Assembly: GCF_010468615.1 (NCBI RefSeq)
Contig: NZ_WUEH01000007.1
Coordinates: 1 to 64,000 of the forward strand
Reading direction: 5' to 3'
Source of the DNA: Pseudodesulfovibrio sp. JC047
Lineage (GTDB): Bacteria > Desulfobacterota > Desulfovibrionia > Desulfovibrionales > Desulfovibrionaceae
DNA: 64,000 nucleotides
The translations under genes and the position numbers were made by a program. The notes under the pieces are model-generated. The model had not been told where the DNA came from. It worked only from the letters and a program-made list of their open reading frames with translations, and made no database searches. Of the stretch, positions 24,698 to 33,294 are shown one piece after another (position 1 is the first letter of the stretch; each line of letters starts with the position of its first letter).

Positions 24698-26483
24698 TTT
24701 CTTTATCCATCCCTCCATGGCCTTCCTCGCACTGGCTATCATCGTTCCCTTTGTGCCTTCGGCATTGTGGATGAACAAGGCGTTTCGCGGCACGCTGGCA
24801 TTGCTGGCTCCGCTTATTGCCTTGTATTCCATATTCACGGTGGCACCCGGGACATATTGTGCTTTGGAATATCTGGATCAGGCTCTGGTGTTCGGGCGTG
24901 TGGACAAATTGTCCATCGTCTTTGGCCAGGTCTTTTCCGTCATTGCATTCATTGGTGCCATCTACGGAATGCACGTTGAAGACAGAGGCCACTATGTGTG
25001 TGCGTCATTGTACGTCGCCGGTGGTTTCGGTTGCGTGTTTGCCGGGGATTTGCTGACGGTCTTCCTGTTCTGGGAACTGATGTCCATCGGCTCCACATTC
25101 CTGATCTGGCAGGCTCGGACCAAAGAGTCCGTGGGTGCCGGATTCAGGTACTTCATGTACCACACCGTTGGCGGGTTGTTCCTGCTCGGCGGGTTGTTGC
25201 TGAAGTACAAGGTGACCGGAAACTTCGATTTCATCGCGGTGGATCCTGCTGGTGCCCAGTTGCACGATTGGTTGATCCTGACTGGTTTCTGCGTCAACGC
25301 GGCGGTCGTGCCGTTACACGCTTGGTTGCCTGACGCTTACCCTCGCGCATCGGTCGCGGGTGCGGTGTACATGTGCGCCTTTACGACCAAAACAGCGGTG
25401 TATGTGTTGGCCCGTGGCTTCGCCGGATGGGAAGTCCTCGCGATCGCCGGTACCTGCATGGCTGTGTATGGTGTTTTGTACGCGTGCATGGAAAACAACG
25501 CTCGACGGATTCTGTCCTACCACATTGTTTCCCAGGTGGGATACATGGTGGCGGGTATCGGCATCGGTACGGCCATGACGCTCAACGGCGCAGTGGCTCA
25601 CGCATATGCCCACATCCTGTATAAGGGGTTGTTGTTCATGGGCACCGGCGCGATTCTGTATTCCGTCGGAACTGCCAAGTTGGATAAGCTGGGCGGGCTG
25701 GCATACAAGCTGCCTTGGGTCATGGTTCTGTACATGATCGCAGCCTTGTCCATCTCTGGTATGCCGCTGTTCAACGGATTCATTTCGAAAACCATGACCA
25801 TTGCTGGTGCGGCTGAGGCCCATCGCACATTCTTGGCGCTCGGAATGGAAATCGCCGCCGTCGGTACGTTTATCTCAGTTGGCATCAAGCTCCCGTACTT
25901 CGCGTTCTGGGGCGGTAAAAAAGAATATGTGGGCGAAGTGAAACCTTTGCCTGTAAATATGTATGTTGGCATGGCCATTTGTGGGTTGTTGTGTATTGCT
26001 CAGGGCGTCTATCCCAATATGTTGTATCAATATCTGCCGTACACGGTGGAACACGCATTTGTGCCATGGACACTGGACAAGGTCATCAACTCCGGTCTGT
26101 TGCTCGGTTTCTCCGGCCTGGCCTTCTATCTGACTCGTGAGATCATCACTCCTCATGCAAAGCTCAATTTGGATTTCGATATTTTCTATCGCCTTATTGG
26201 GACATCATTGATGCGCGCTGTTTGTTGGCCTGTTTCAAAGGTCGATGACGTGTGGACCGAGGTATATAATACCGTTGGTCTTCGTTCGCTTATCGGTATG
26301 GGGAATGGCACTTCCTGGTTTGACAAGAAGGGTATTGATACGGTGGTGGACGGCAGTGCATATACTGTCAGGAATATCGGCAGGGCAGGGGCGAAAGTCC
26401 AGAATGCCCATTTGCAGGATTACCTGGCTTTGGCAGCCGTTCTCGGCTTGGGCATTTTCGCCCTGGTTTGGTACTTCGGCTAA
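24687..26483 (+). CDS. nuoL: Complex I subunit NuoL
   Basis: A 598-residue proton-pumping subunit. It has the antiporter core with glutamate in VFLFWELMSIGSTFLIW, the His/Pro block NAAVVPLHAWLPDAYPRASV and the helix 12 lysine region. What marks it as NuoL is the C-terminal extension after residue 510: FDKKGIDTVVDGSAY, then a long helix and a final membrane segment (YLALAAVLGLGIFALVW), as in the lateral helix that braces the membrane arm. The ATG at 24687 is preceded by AAGGAGG at good spacing; the frame opens seven codons upstream. Confidence 0.9.
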   Translation: METSFFIHPSMAFLALAIIVPFVPSALWMNKAFRGTLALLAPLIALYSIFTVAPGTYCALEYLDQALVFGRVDKLSIVFGQVFSVIAFIGAIYGMHVEDRGHYVCASLYVAGGFGCVFAGDLLTVFLFWELMSIGSTFLIWQARTKESVGAGFRYFMYHTVGGLFLLGGLLLKYKVTGNFDFIAVDPAGAQLHDWLILTGFCVNAAVVPLHAWLPDAYPRASVAGAVYMCAFTTKTAVYVLARGFAGWEVLAIAGTCMAVYGVLYACMENNARRILSYHIVSQVGYMVAGIGIGTAMTLNGAVAHAYAHILYKGLLFMGTGAILYSVGTAKLDKLGGLAYKLPWVMVLYMIAALSISGMPLFNGFISKTMTIAGAAEAHRTFLALGMEIAAVGTFISVGIKLPYFAFWGGKKEYVGEVKPLPVNMYVGMAICGLLCIAQGVYPNMLYQYLPYTVEHAFVPWTLDKVINSGLLLGFSGLAFYLTREIITPHAKLNLDFDIFYRLIGTSLMRAVCWPVSKVDDVWTEVYNTVGLRSLIGMGNGTSWFDKKGIDTVVDGSAYTVRNIGRAGAKVQNAHLQDYLALAAVLGLGIFALVWYFG

Positions 26484-26509
26484 GCCGGACAATCTAAGGA
26501 GAGCGAGTT

Positions 26510-28042
26510 TTGGACTTCGGATATCCGGTTCTTACAACATTGATAGCATTCCCGCTGGTCGCGGCATGTGGACTCTTCTTCCTGCGGTCGCCGCAGGTCG
26601 TGCGCTACTACACAATGGCAGCGTCGATCATAGAGTGTCTGCTGGCCATCCCTTTGACCGGCTTTACAATGAACGCTGAATTTCAGTTCGTCGAGAAAAT
26701 CGACTGGGTCCACAAATGGGGACTCCAGTATTACCTCGGCATCGACGGAATCAGCATACTTATGGTCCTGCTGACCATCGTGGTTTTGCCACTGTGCGTC
26801 ATGTGTTCATGGACCTACATCGGCAAACGAGAGAAGGAATTCCATTTCTGTTTGCTGATCATGACTTCGGCTGTCCTTGGCGTCTTTTGCGCTTTGGATT
26901 TGGTCCTGTTTTACGTTTTCTGGGAAGCCATGCTTATCCCCATGTACCTGCTGATTGCAGTTTGGGGTGGCGATGATCGTCGATACGCATCGCTCAAGTT
27001 CTTCCTGTATACGTTGGCAGGGTCCACGCTGTTGTTGGCGGCCATCGTGGCCTTCAGGATCACCGGTGGAACCTTCTCCATACCGGAACTCATGCAAATG
27101 AACTTCAGCTTCCGCTTCCAGTTCTGGACCTTCCTCGCAATGGCTTTGGCCTTTGCCATCAAGGTTCCCATGTTCCCGTTCCATACATGGTTGCCCGCAG
27201 CGCACGTTCAGGCGCCTGCGGCTGGTTCTGTTATTCTGGCTGCGGTTTTGTTGAAGATGGGAACCTATGGTTTCCTCCGCTTCTGCCTGCCGCTGGCTCC
27301 GGCTGCAAGTGAGTACTTCGCCCCGATGATGATCGCGATTTCCATCGTATCCATTCTCTATGGCGGTGCCATTGCACTGGGACAATCGGACATCAAGAAA
27401 TTGGTTGCCTATTCGTCTGTGGCCCATATGGGCTTCGTGACGTTGGGCATTTTCCTGTTCAACATGCAGGGCGCTCAAGGTGCACTGCTTCAGATGTTGA
27501 ATCACGGTATTGTCACCGGCGCACTCTTTATGTTGATCGGTGCTGTGTACGAACGCAGTCATAGCCGCGAGATTACAGACAACCTCGGGTTGGGCAAATA
27601 TTTGCCTGCCTTCATGTTCTTCTGGGGCTTTATGGCCATGGCGTCATTCGGTTTCCCCGGAACCAACGGGTTTGTCGGTGAAATGTTGGTGCTGACAGGT
27701 GCCTTCAAATCATCCGTTATCATCGGTTTTTGCTGTATTCCTGGTGCATTGTTGGCAGCCGCGTACATGTTCCGCGTGAGTTTGAAGATGGCTTGGGGCC
27801 GACCGAGTTCAGCCAAGACATGGCGTGATCTCAATGCCCGTGAGTGGATCATGTTGACCATTCCCGCTGTTTTCGTTCTCTGGATCGGACTGGCTCCTGC
27901 GCCGTTTTACAAGATCATCGATCCTTCAATTGAAAAATTGTTGAACGATTTCGACAAGCGCAAGGTCGCCTCAATCGAAGTCGAGCAACCGTTGCAAACT
28001 GCCGCCGCTGACGTTTTGAACGTTATAGCGGGCAAGAAATAG
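26510..28042 (+). CDS. nuoM: Complex I subunit NuoM
   Basis: A 510-residue proton-pumping antiporter-like subunit with about 14 helices. Signatures: LVLFYVFWEAMLIPMYLLI with the helix 5 Glu, FAIKVPMFPFHTWLPAAHVQAP with helix 7 Lys and helix 8 His, LVAYSSVAHMGFV and LNHGIVTGALFMLIG. The likely start is a TTG at 26510 (MDFGYP), which follows AAGGAG; no ATG lies in the right place. A C-terminal tail after residue 480 is hydrophilic. Confidence 0.94.
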   Translation: MDFGYPVLTTLIAFPLVAACGLFFLRSPQVVRYYTMAASIIECLLAIPLTGFTMNAEFQFVEKIDWVHKWGLQYYLGIDGISILMVLLTIVVLPLCVMCSWTYIGKREKEFHFCLLIMTSAVLGVFCALDLVLFYVFWEAMLIPMYLLIAVWGGDDRRYASLKFFLYTLAGSTLLLAAIVAFRITGGTFSIPELMQMNFSFRFQFWTFLAMALAFAIKVPMFPFHTWLPAAHVQAPAAGSVILAAVLLKMGTYGFLRFCLPLAPAASEYFAPMMIAISIVSILYGGAIALGQSDIKKLVAYSSVAHMGFVTLGIFLFNMQGAQGALLQMLNHGIVTGALFMLIGAVYERSHSREITDNLGLGKYLPAFMFFWGFMAMASFGFPGTNGFVGEMLVLTGAFKSSVIIGFCCIPGALLAAAYMFRVSLKMAWGRPSSAKTWRDLNAREWIMLTIPAVFVLWIGLAPAPFYKIIDPSIEKLLNDFDKRKVASIEVEQPLQTAAADVLNVIAGKK

Positions 28043-28055
28043 GGGGATTGAGAAC

Positions 28056-29504
28056 GTGAACTTCCATATCACAACGCTTGTCCCGGAACTGTTCTTCTTC
28101 TGCCTTGTGTTGGTTCTCATGATCCAGTCACTTGGCAGCAGAGAGTGGCAACCACCAGTTGAAAAATGGCTTCCTTTTGGGGCTGGACTGGCCTTCTTTG
28201 TCGCGATTACAGGGTTTGCCTTGCAAGGAACCATGTTTTGGGGTGTCTATAAAGTTGACATGATGTCCCAGTTCTTCAAGATCGCCATCGCCTTTGGTTT
28301 CTATGTGACGGTGCTCAATACGTCGCGTCAGCCAACGCTGGAAGACGGAAAACGGGCCGACTATTATATGTTGCTCGGATTCTCCACTTTCGGGTTGATG
28401 CTGCTGTCGTCAGCCGTTGAATTGATTACCATTTACCTGGCTTTGGAGCTGGCTTCCTATTCGATGTATGCGGTCATCCCGCTGCGGGCCAAGTCAAAAG
28501 GTGCGGCCGAAGCAGGCGTCAAGTACGTCCTGTTCGGTGCTGTGTCCACGGCCTTGGCTTTGTATGGTTTGTCCTACATCATGGCATCCCAGCACACGAC
28601 GCATATTGCTGAACTCATGAACAAATCCTGGTCCTTTGCGGATCAGCCCATGGCCGTTGTCGGTCTGACGCTGTTTCTGACCGGAATGTTCTTTAAATTG
28701 GCTTTGTTCCCGTTCCACTTCTGGTGCCCGGATGTCTATCAGGGAGCCAGTAATGAAACCGCCGCTTTTGTGGCAACCATGCCCAAGATGGGCGCCATTG
28801 TCGTTTTGTGTCGACTTGCCGTGTTGTTGAAGCCCGGATTGGAAATCACCACGATCATCGCGATTCTTGGTGCATTGTCCATGACGTTCGGCAACCTTTC
28901 GGCCTTGGCTCAGACGGATTTGAAGCGACTGCTTGGATTCTCGTCAGTGGCACATGCCGGATATATCATGGTCGGTCTGGTCAGCGGAACTCCCGAAGGA
29001 GTGAGTGCTGCCGCCTTTTATGGCTTGGCCTACCTGCTCATGAACCTGCTGTTGTTCTGGATCGTGAGTCGTATAGCTGTTGATGGACGGAATTTGCATT
29101 TGAAGGACCTGAACGGTCTGTACAAAAAAGCCCCGGTCCTTGCATTTTCGCTTGCGATCGGAGCCTTTGCCCTTGTCGGTCTTCCACCGACGATGGGGTT
29201 CATGGGCAAGTTCTTCCTGATTACCTCTGCATGGGATCATGGATATAATTGGTTGGTCATCACCCTGGTGTTGAACTCCGCCATCGCCATCTATTACTAT
29301 CTTGGACTGTTCCGTCACGCCTTTACTGAAGAAAAGGCTCCTGCGGATGTTCCGGCTCCGGATACAAGTTGGTTTGCATCTGCGGGTGCTGGCATGTTGG
29401 CAGCGGCCGTGTTGCTTATTGGCATCATTCCGGCTCCTTTGTTCAACTTTGCCATGACAGCTGGTGAAAGCCTGTACGGCATTGTCTCAGGTGGTGGACA
29501 TTAG
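28056..29504 (+). CDS. nuoN: Complex I subunit NuoN
   Basis: A 482-residue proton-pumping subunit, last gene of the operon. Signatures: ITIYLALELASYSMYAV with the helix 5 Glu, FKLALFPFHFWCPDVYQGA and RLLGFSSVAHAGYIMVG, all typical of NuoN. The start is a GTG at 28056 preceded by AGGGGGATTG. An intrinsic terminator follows 28 bases after the stop. Together the operon has A, B, C, D, H, I, J, K, L, M, N plus two extra genes, but no E, F or G. Confidence 0.94.
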   Translation: MNFHITTLVPELFFFCLVLVLMIQSLGSREWQPPVEKWLPFGAGLAFFVAITGFALQGTMFWGVYKVDMMSQFFKIAIAFGFYVTVLNTSRQPTLEDGKRADYYMLLGFSTFGLMLLSSAVELITIYLALELASYSMYAVIPLRAKSKGAAEAGVKYVLFGAVSTALALYGLSYIMASQHTTHIAELMNKSWSFADQPMAVVGLTLFLTGMFFKLALFPFHFWCPDVYQGASNETAAFVATMPKMGAIVVLCRLAVLLKPGLEITTIIAILGALSMTFGNLSALAQTDLKRLLGFSSVAHAGYIMVGLVSGTPEGVSAAAFYGLAYLLMNLLLFWIVSRIAVDGRNLHLKDLNGLYKKAPVLAFSLAIGAFALVGLPPTMGFMGKFFLITSAWDHGYNWLVITLVLNSAIAIYYYLGLFRHAFTEEKAPADVPAPDTSWFASAGAGMLAAAVLLIGIIPAPLFNFAMTAGESLYGIVSGGGH

Positions 29505-29532
29505 TCCTTCATTCTGAAAAATGATGAAACCT

Positions 29533-29567
29533 GCCCGGTTCAGCCTTGTGCTGAACCGGGCTTTTTT
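29533..29567 (+). terminator. Terminator of the complex I operon
   Basis: Eleven-base perfect stem GCCCGGTTCAG / CTGAACCGGGC with a seven-base loop and six T residues, 28 bases after nuoN. Confidence 0.95.
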
Positions 29568-29969
29568 CGTTGGTGCCCCCTGAAAGTCGGTGAGGTTTCA
29601 CATAAAAAAGGGGGTTTGGCTGCTCTACTTTTCGCCCCGGTGCTTTTTGTCTCACCGGGAGAAAACACCTCGTTTGTACTTGAATGGGAGCAGGTCGCCA
29701 TGGGTGATTGATTGTGAAGGGTGGTTTGGGGTATACTTTCCCGGTGGTGTCTTTGATTGCGCGATGCCCGTGGGTGTCACAGAATGGAGAGCGTCGTTTT
29801 TCGAGAAGAAAAATGGTGATATTTTAAGGAGTTATTTGAAAAGACGGACAATGTGCTGAAATAATGGGTGTGGCTGTCCTTTTGGAATGGGTTTTGTATT
29901 AATTCCTGTTTGGCAAAAGAGAGACAGCCGACTGCAACCATTCTGAAAACAAGGGAAAGAGGCAATGTC
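29568..29969. other. Intergenic region upstream of the DUF1538 cassette
   Basis: A 402-base region with no convincing gene; an 89-codon frame at 29590-29859 starts with GTG, lacks a ribosome site and has unnatural composition. The promoter of the downstream cassette should be here but I cannot point to clear boxes. Confidence 0.5.
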
Positions 29970-30737
29970 ATGAAAAAGGGTCATACTTCACCATTCAATC
30001 TGTCCATGTTTCGAGCTGCCGGGCAGAAAGTGTGGAGTTCCTTGACAGACCTGTTACCGATTCTTTTGGTGATTGCTTTTTTTCAGATCGTTGTGCTCAA
30101 ACAACCGTTGCCTGATCTCGGTCGTGTTGCCTTCGGTGGAGTGCTTGTCGTTCTCGGCCTGACTTTTTTTGTCCAGGGATTGGAAATGGGGCTGTTCCCC
30201 ATTGGCGAGGCCATGGCCCGTGCGTTGGCGCGTAAGGGAAGTCTGTTCTGGTTGTTGGTTTTTGCCTTCGCTTTGGGCTTTTCAACGACAGTGGCTGAAC
30301 CGGCGTTGATCGCAGTCGCAGCCGAAGCCGCCAATATCGCTGCTCAGGCAGACCTCATTGTGTCCAATCAGGCCGCTATCAATCAATACGCGTTGGGTTT
30401 GCGGTATTCCGTGGCTGTTTCCGTGGGGATCGCCATCCTTATCGGGGTGTTACGAATACTTCGGGGGTGGCCGGTCCATTATTTGATTATCGGTGGATAT
30501 GTGTTGGTCATGCTCATGACATTGATTGCTCCGAAGGAAATCGTGGGTATCGCCTATGACGCCGGAGGAGTCACGACATCGACCGTGACTGTGCCTCTGG
30601 TTGCGGCGCTTGGTGTCGGCCTCGCCTCCATTATTAAAGGCCGCAGTCCGTTGGTTGACGGGTTCGGACTGATCGCATTTGCGTCATTGCTTCCCATGAT
30701 TTTTGTCATGGGATACGGATTGATCCTTTTTGGGTAG
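29970..30737 (+). CDS. DUF1538 membrane protein, first of a pair
   Basis: A 255-residue integral membrane protein with about seven helices, matching the DUF1538 family by its two signature blocks: [15 protein letters not shown] (about residues 97-111) and [20 protein letters not shown] (about 196-215). The two blocks resemble each other (T-T, V, P, L-A), as though two halves of a duplicated transporter fold each contribute a broken-helix substrate site. AAGAGG lies seven bases before the ATG at 29970. It is followed nine bases later by a paralogue of almost equal length, then by PII-like and CBS genes. The family is uncharacterised as far as I know; a regulated ion or small-molecule channel or transporter is inferred. 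Confidence 0.85.
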   Translation: MKKGHTSPFNLSMFRAAGQKVWSSLTDLLPILLVIAFFQIVVLKQPLPDLGRVAFGGVLVVLGLTFFVQGLEMGLFPIGEAMARALARKGSLFWLLVFAFALGFSTTVAEPALIAVAAEAANIAAQADLIVSNQAAINQYALGLRYSVAVSVGIAILIGVLRILRGWPVHYLIIGGYVLVMLMTLIAPKEIVGIAYDAGGVTTSTVTVPLVAALGVGLASIIKGRSPLVDGFGLIAFASLLPMIFVMGYGLILFG

Positions 30738-30745
30738 GTGGAGCT

Positions 30746-31516
30746 ATGTGGTTTATCAGCACCTTTTGGGAGACATTGCTTGCCACATTTCGTGACATTC
30801 TTCCCATCCTTGGATTGATTGTCTGTTTCCAATTGGGAGTCCTGCGGCAGCCCATTCCCCACCTTCCGCGACTGGTGGTGGGTGGTGTTTATGTTGTGAT
30901 CGGACTGACCTTGTTTCTCCTCGGACTGGAGATGGCTTTGTTCCCGGTGGGGAAAATGATGGCATTTCAGCTTTCGGATTTGTCCTTTATCGCTCCGGAT
31001 GGAGACCTGAGCGCATTGACCCGGTGGACGTCCTATGGATGGGTGTATCTTTTTGCCGCCATGATCGGATTTTCGACCACCATCGCCGAGCCATCGCTTT
31101 TGGCCGTCGCAATAAAGGCCCACGAAGTTTCTGGTGGGGTTATCAGTCAGTGGGGACTGCGGATTGCCGTGGCCGTGGGGGTGGCTGTCGGTATCGCACT
31201 GGGCACGTTTCGAATCGTGACCGGAACCCCTTTATATATGTATATTTTGGCAGGATATGTCATTGTTATCATTCAAACCTTTGTCGCGCCGAAAAAGATT
31301 ATCGCCTTGGCATATGATTCCGGTGGGGTGACAACATCCACAGTGACCGTGCCATTGGTCGCGGCTCTGGGGCTGGGGCTGGCCGAAGCGGTCCCGGGCA
31401 GGAATCCGGTGTTGGACGGATTCGGTCTGATCGCGTTTGCCAGTCTGTTTCCAATCATAAGCGTTATGGGATATGCCCAGTATACCGAGTGGGCAGCGCG
31501 TCGAAAGAAGCACTAA
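30746..31516 (+). CDS. DUF1538 membrane protein, second of a pair
   Basis: A 256-residue paralogue of the preceding protein, with the same seven-helix pattern and both signature blocks: GFSTTIAEPSLLAVA (about residues 110-124) and [20 protein letters not shown], then [19 protein letters not shown] at the C-terminus. Identity between the two is concentrated in these blocks and in the N-terminal LP-L-V-FQ helix, as expected of two chains of one heteromeric membrane complex. A GGTGGAG site precedes the start. Equal size, tight spacing and shared motifs argue for co-assembly; function is unknown. Confidence 0.85.
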   Translation: MWFISTFWETLLATFRDILPILGLIVCFQLGVLRQPIPHLPRLVVGGVYVVIGLTLFLLGLEMALFPVGKMMAFQLSDLSFIAPDGDLSALTRWTSYGWVYLFAAMIGFSTTIAEPSLLAVAIKAHEVSGGVISQWGLRIAVAVGVAVGIALGTFRIVTGTPLYMYILAGYVIVIIQTFVAPKKIIALAYDSGGVTTSTVTVPLVAALGLGLAEAVPGRNPVLDGFGLIAFASLFPIISVMGYAQYTEWAARRKKH

Positions 31517-31531
31517 GATCAGGAGAAGGGC

Positions 31532-31879
31532 ATGAAATTCAAACTCATTCTTGCATCAGTCAAGACGCATATAACAGATGCCGTGGTTGATGCTGCAAAA
31601 GAGGTCGGAGCCACCGGGGCGACCATTATTACCGCCCGCGGCACGGGAATGCGTGAAGCGCATACGTTTTTTGGGCTGACGCTGGAGGATCAGACGGACA
31701 TCGTGATGTTTCTGTTGGAGGAACACACGGTCAAACCCGTCTTGAAGGCGATTGAATCCGCTGGTCGTTTTCACGAACCGGGGACGGGAATCGCTTTTGT
31801 GCTGCCGGTCGAGGATGTCATTGGCATGGAAAGTCAGATCGAGCGGTTCAAGGAAAAAGTGCGGGATACCTATTTTTAA
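31532..31879 (+). CDS. PII-like signal protein with short T-loop
   Basis: A 115-residue protein with the ferredoxin-like PII fold: MKFKLILASVKTHITDAVVDAA at the start, the turn ATIITARGTG, and the C-terminal GTGIAFVLPVEDVIGMES, which mirrors the GKIFVLPVEDVIRIRTGE block of GlnB. The T-loop is short and has no Tyr for uridylylation. AGGAGAAGGGC precedes the ATG. PII proteins commonly bind adenine nucleotides or other small ligands and plug or regulate neighbouring transporters (AmtB-GlnK, SbtA-SbtB), so it probably gates the two DUF1538 proteins encoded just upstream. Confidence 0.88.
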   Translation: MKFKLILASVKTHITDAVVDAAKEVGATGATIITARGTGMREAHTFFGLTLEDQTDIVMFLLEEHTVKPVLKAIESAGRFHEPGTGIAFVLPVEDVIGMESQIERFKEKVRDTYF

Positions 31880-31915
31880 GGCCGGACGGATGTCGGGTGA
31901 AGCGAGGAAGATGCA

Positions 31916-32311
31916 ATGACGCAATCAATAGTACGAGTCAGGGATATCATGCAGTCGGACATCCTGAGCATTGACGGCATGGCCTCGGCCACGGATGCCG
32001 CTCGGATGATGCGAGAGCACAAGGCCACGGAGTTGCTTGTGAACAAACGTCATGAAGACGACGCATGGGCCATCGTGACCATCATGGATTTGGTCAAGGA
32101 CGTGATTGTTCCCGGTCGGGACGGAGAGTCGGTCAGCGTGTACGAAATCATGACAAAGCCGGTAGTGACGGTGCCCGCGACCATGGATGTTCGGTATGCC
32201 GTTCGATTGATTCATCGTATGGGAGTACATCGTGCGCCGGTGGAACACATGGGAGAAATCATCGGGATGGTGACGCTTTCGTCGCTTATTCTTGATAGTC
32301 ATGTGCTGTAA
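31916..32311 (+). CDS. Two-CBS-domain regulatory protein
   Basis: A 131-residue protein made of a CBS pair: first VRDIMQSDILSIDGMASATDAARMMREHKATELLV, second starting VYEIMTKPVVTVPATMDVRYAVRLIHRMGVHRAPV (described by position: about residues 8-42 and 75-110). CBS pairs bind AMP, ATP or SAM. It is 36 bases after the PII-like gene, and a GCGAGGAAG site precedes the ATG. As a stand-alone nucleotide sensor at the end of the DUF1538-PII cassette it probably adds an energy-state input to the transporter, an inference. Confidence 0.9.
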   Translation: MTQSIVRVRDIMQSDILSIDGMASATDAARMMREHKATELLVNKRHEDDAWAIVTIMDLVKDVIVPGRDGESVSVYEIMTKPVVTVPATMDVRYAVRLIHRMGVHRAPVEHMGEIIGMVTLSSLILDSHVL

Positions 32312-32382
32312 CGGGGATTCTGCATTGAAGGTCTCTGGACAACCGTGTCTCAGGGACGCTCTTGAAACAAGAGAGGAACATC

Positions 32383-32541
32383 ATGTGGGCTTTTTATTCC
32401 GCATTTCAGGCTGCTTTGGATTTATGGCGCAAATGCCCGGCCTGTGGAAAGGTCCAGAAAGTGCCATTGAGTGATAAGGGGAAAACCGTTCAGTGCTGCA
32501 AATGCAAGGCGTCCATTCCGCCACCGAAGGACCGGTTGTGA
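32383..32541 (+). CDS. Small zinc-ribbon protein, 52 residues
   Basis: A short reading frame supported by GAGAGGAACATC before the ATG and by a classical zinc-binding pattern: CPACGK at residues 18-23 and CCKCK at 38-42, separated by 15 residues (KVQKVPLSDKGKTV region). The N-terminus (MWAFYSAFQAALDLWRK) is amphipathic helix. The layout resembles small zinc-finger proteins with a CxxC-x15-CxxC ribbon. It lies between the CBS gene and the HsdR_N-like gene, all on the plus strand. Function unknown. Confidence 0.72.
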   Translation: MWAFYSAFQAALDLWRKCPACGKVQKVPLSDKGKTVQCCKCKASIPPPKDRL

Positions 32542-32615
32542 GCGGGATTTTCGTTGATGTGCTCTTGCCTTGATCCCTGGGGATGCGTATCTTCTGAAAA
32601 GAAGGATGTGAAACT

Positions 32616-33188
32616 ATGCATGAAGCGAGTTTGGGCGGAACACTCCGCGATTATTTGAGCGGCGAAGACATTGACGAAACCACCTTTGAGGAGTTTCGGC
32701 AGTTGTTGGCACAGTTACTGGTTGAAGAAAAAGGCTATCCCAAGGAACGTCTCAAGGCCAAAGTCCCCTTGACGTATTCTGTGGATGGCGAAGATTTTGA
32801 GCGACCAATTGATTATGTCGTGTACGATGCGCAGGGCACACCTATTTTCATCATTCTGTTCTGTGCCGGAGATGTCGTGACATTCGAGCGTGAAACCGTC
32901 TGCGCGGCCCGGCTTATTGACGGTGGTCCGGTCCCGTTTGCCCTGGTGACTGATACCATGGAGGCATCCCTGCTGGACGTGAAAAGCGGGGATTGTCTGG
33001 CCCGTGGCATGAAGGCCGTGCCAGAATATGCCGAGTTGCAGCGAATGGTGGACTCGGTCGAAATGGCTCCCCTGACCGACGAGCAACGGGAAAAGCAGAC
33101 CCGCGTTTTTCATACGTATTGCGGATTCATTTATGGCACCTGTTGCAGTGAGTCGTGCTCGCTTCCACCAAATCCGCTCAAGAAATAA
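32616..33188 (+). CDS. Orphan HsdR N-terminal-like protein with cysteine-rich tail
   Basis: A 190-residue protein that resembles the N-terminal (PD-(D/E)xK-type) domain of type I restriction HsdR subunits: LAQLLVEEKGYPKERLKAKVPL, then RPIDYVVYDAQGTPIFIILFC. The Asp of the metal site is present (PIDYVV) but the usual E-x-K is replaced by hydrophobic residues (IILFCAG), so nuclease activity is doubtful. The C-terminus has four cysteines in YCGFIYGTCCSESCS, perhaps a metal site. There is no hsdM, hsdS or helicase domain nearby. GAAGGATG precedes the ATG. Such stand-alone proteins are seen in deltaproteobacteria; their role is unknown to me. Confidence 0.72.
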   Translation: MHEASLGGTLRDYLSGEDIDETTFEEFRQLLAQLLVEEKGYPKERLKAKVPLTYSVDGEDFERPIDYVVYDAQGTPIFIILFCAGDVVTFERETVCAARLIDGGPVPFALVTDTMEASLLDVKSGDCLARGMKAVPEYAELQRMVDSVEMAPLTDEQREKQTRVFHTYCGFIYGTCCSESCSLPPNPLKK

Positions 33189-33219
33189 GTTCGGTTTCAC
33201 ACCGTTTTTTGAATAAAAA

Positions 33220-33254
33220 ATGTCACGCCATGTCCATGAGACAGGGCGTGACAT
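33220..33254 (+). terminator. Bidirectional terminator
   Basis: Stem ATGTCACGCC / GGCGTGACAT with A-run before and T-run after. It lies between the convergent HsdR_N-like and ferredoxin genes and can serve both strands. Confidence 0.85.
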
Positions 33255-33294
33255 TTGTTGTGTGGTTGCAAAGAATGAGTTTGGATCGCTTCGT

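Noticed and set aside
29590-29859. An 89-codon frame upstream of the DUF1538 genes.
   Set aside because: GTG start without a ribosome site and no sensible protein pattern.
32616-33188. Possible type I restriction-modification system.
   Set aside because: Only an HsdR N-terminal-like domain is present; no helicase, methyltransferase or specificity subunit lies nearby.
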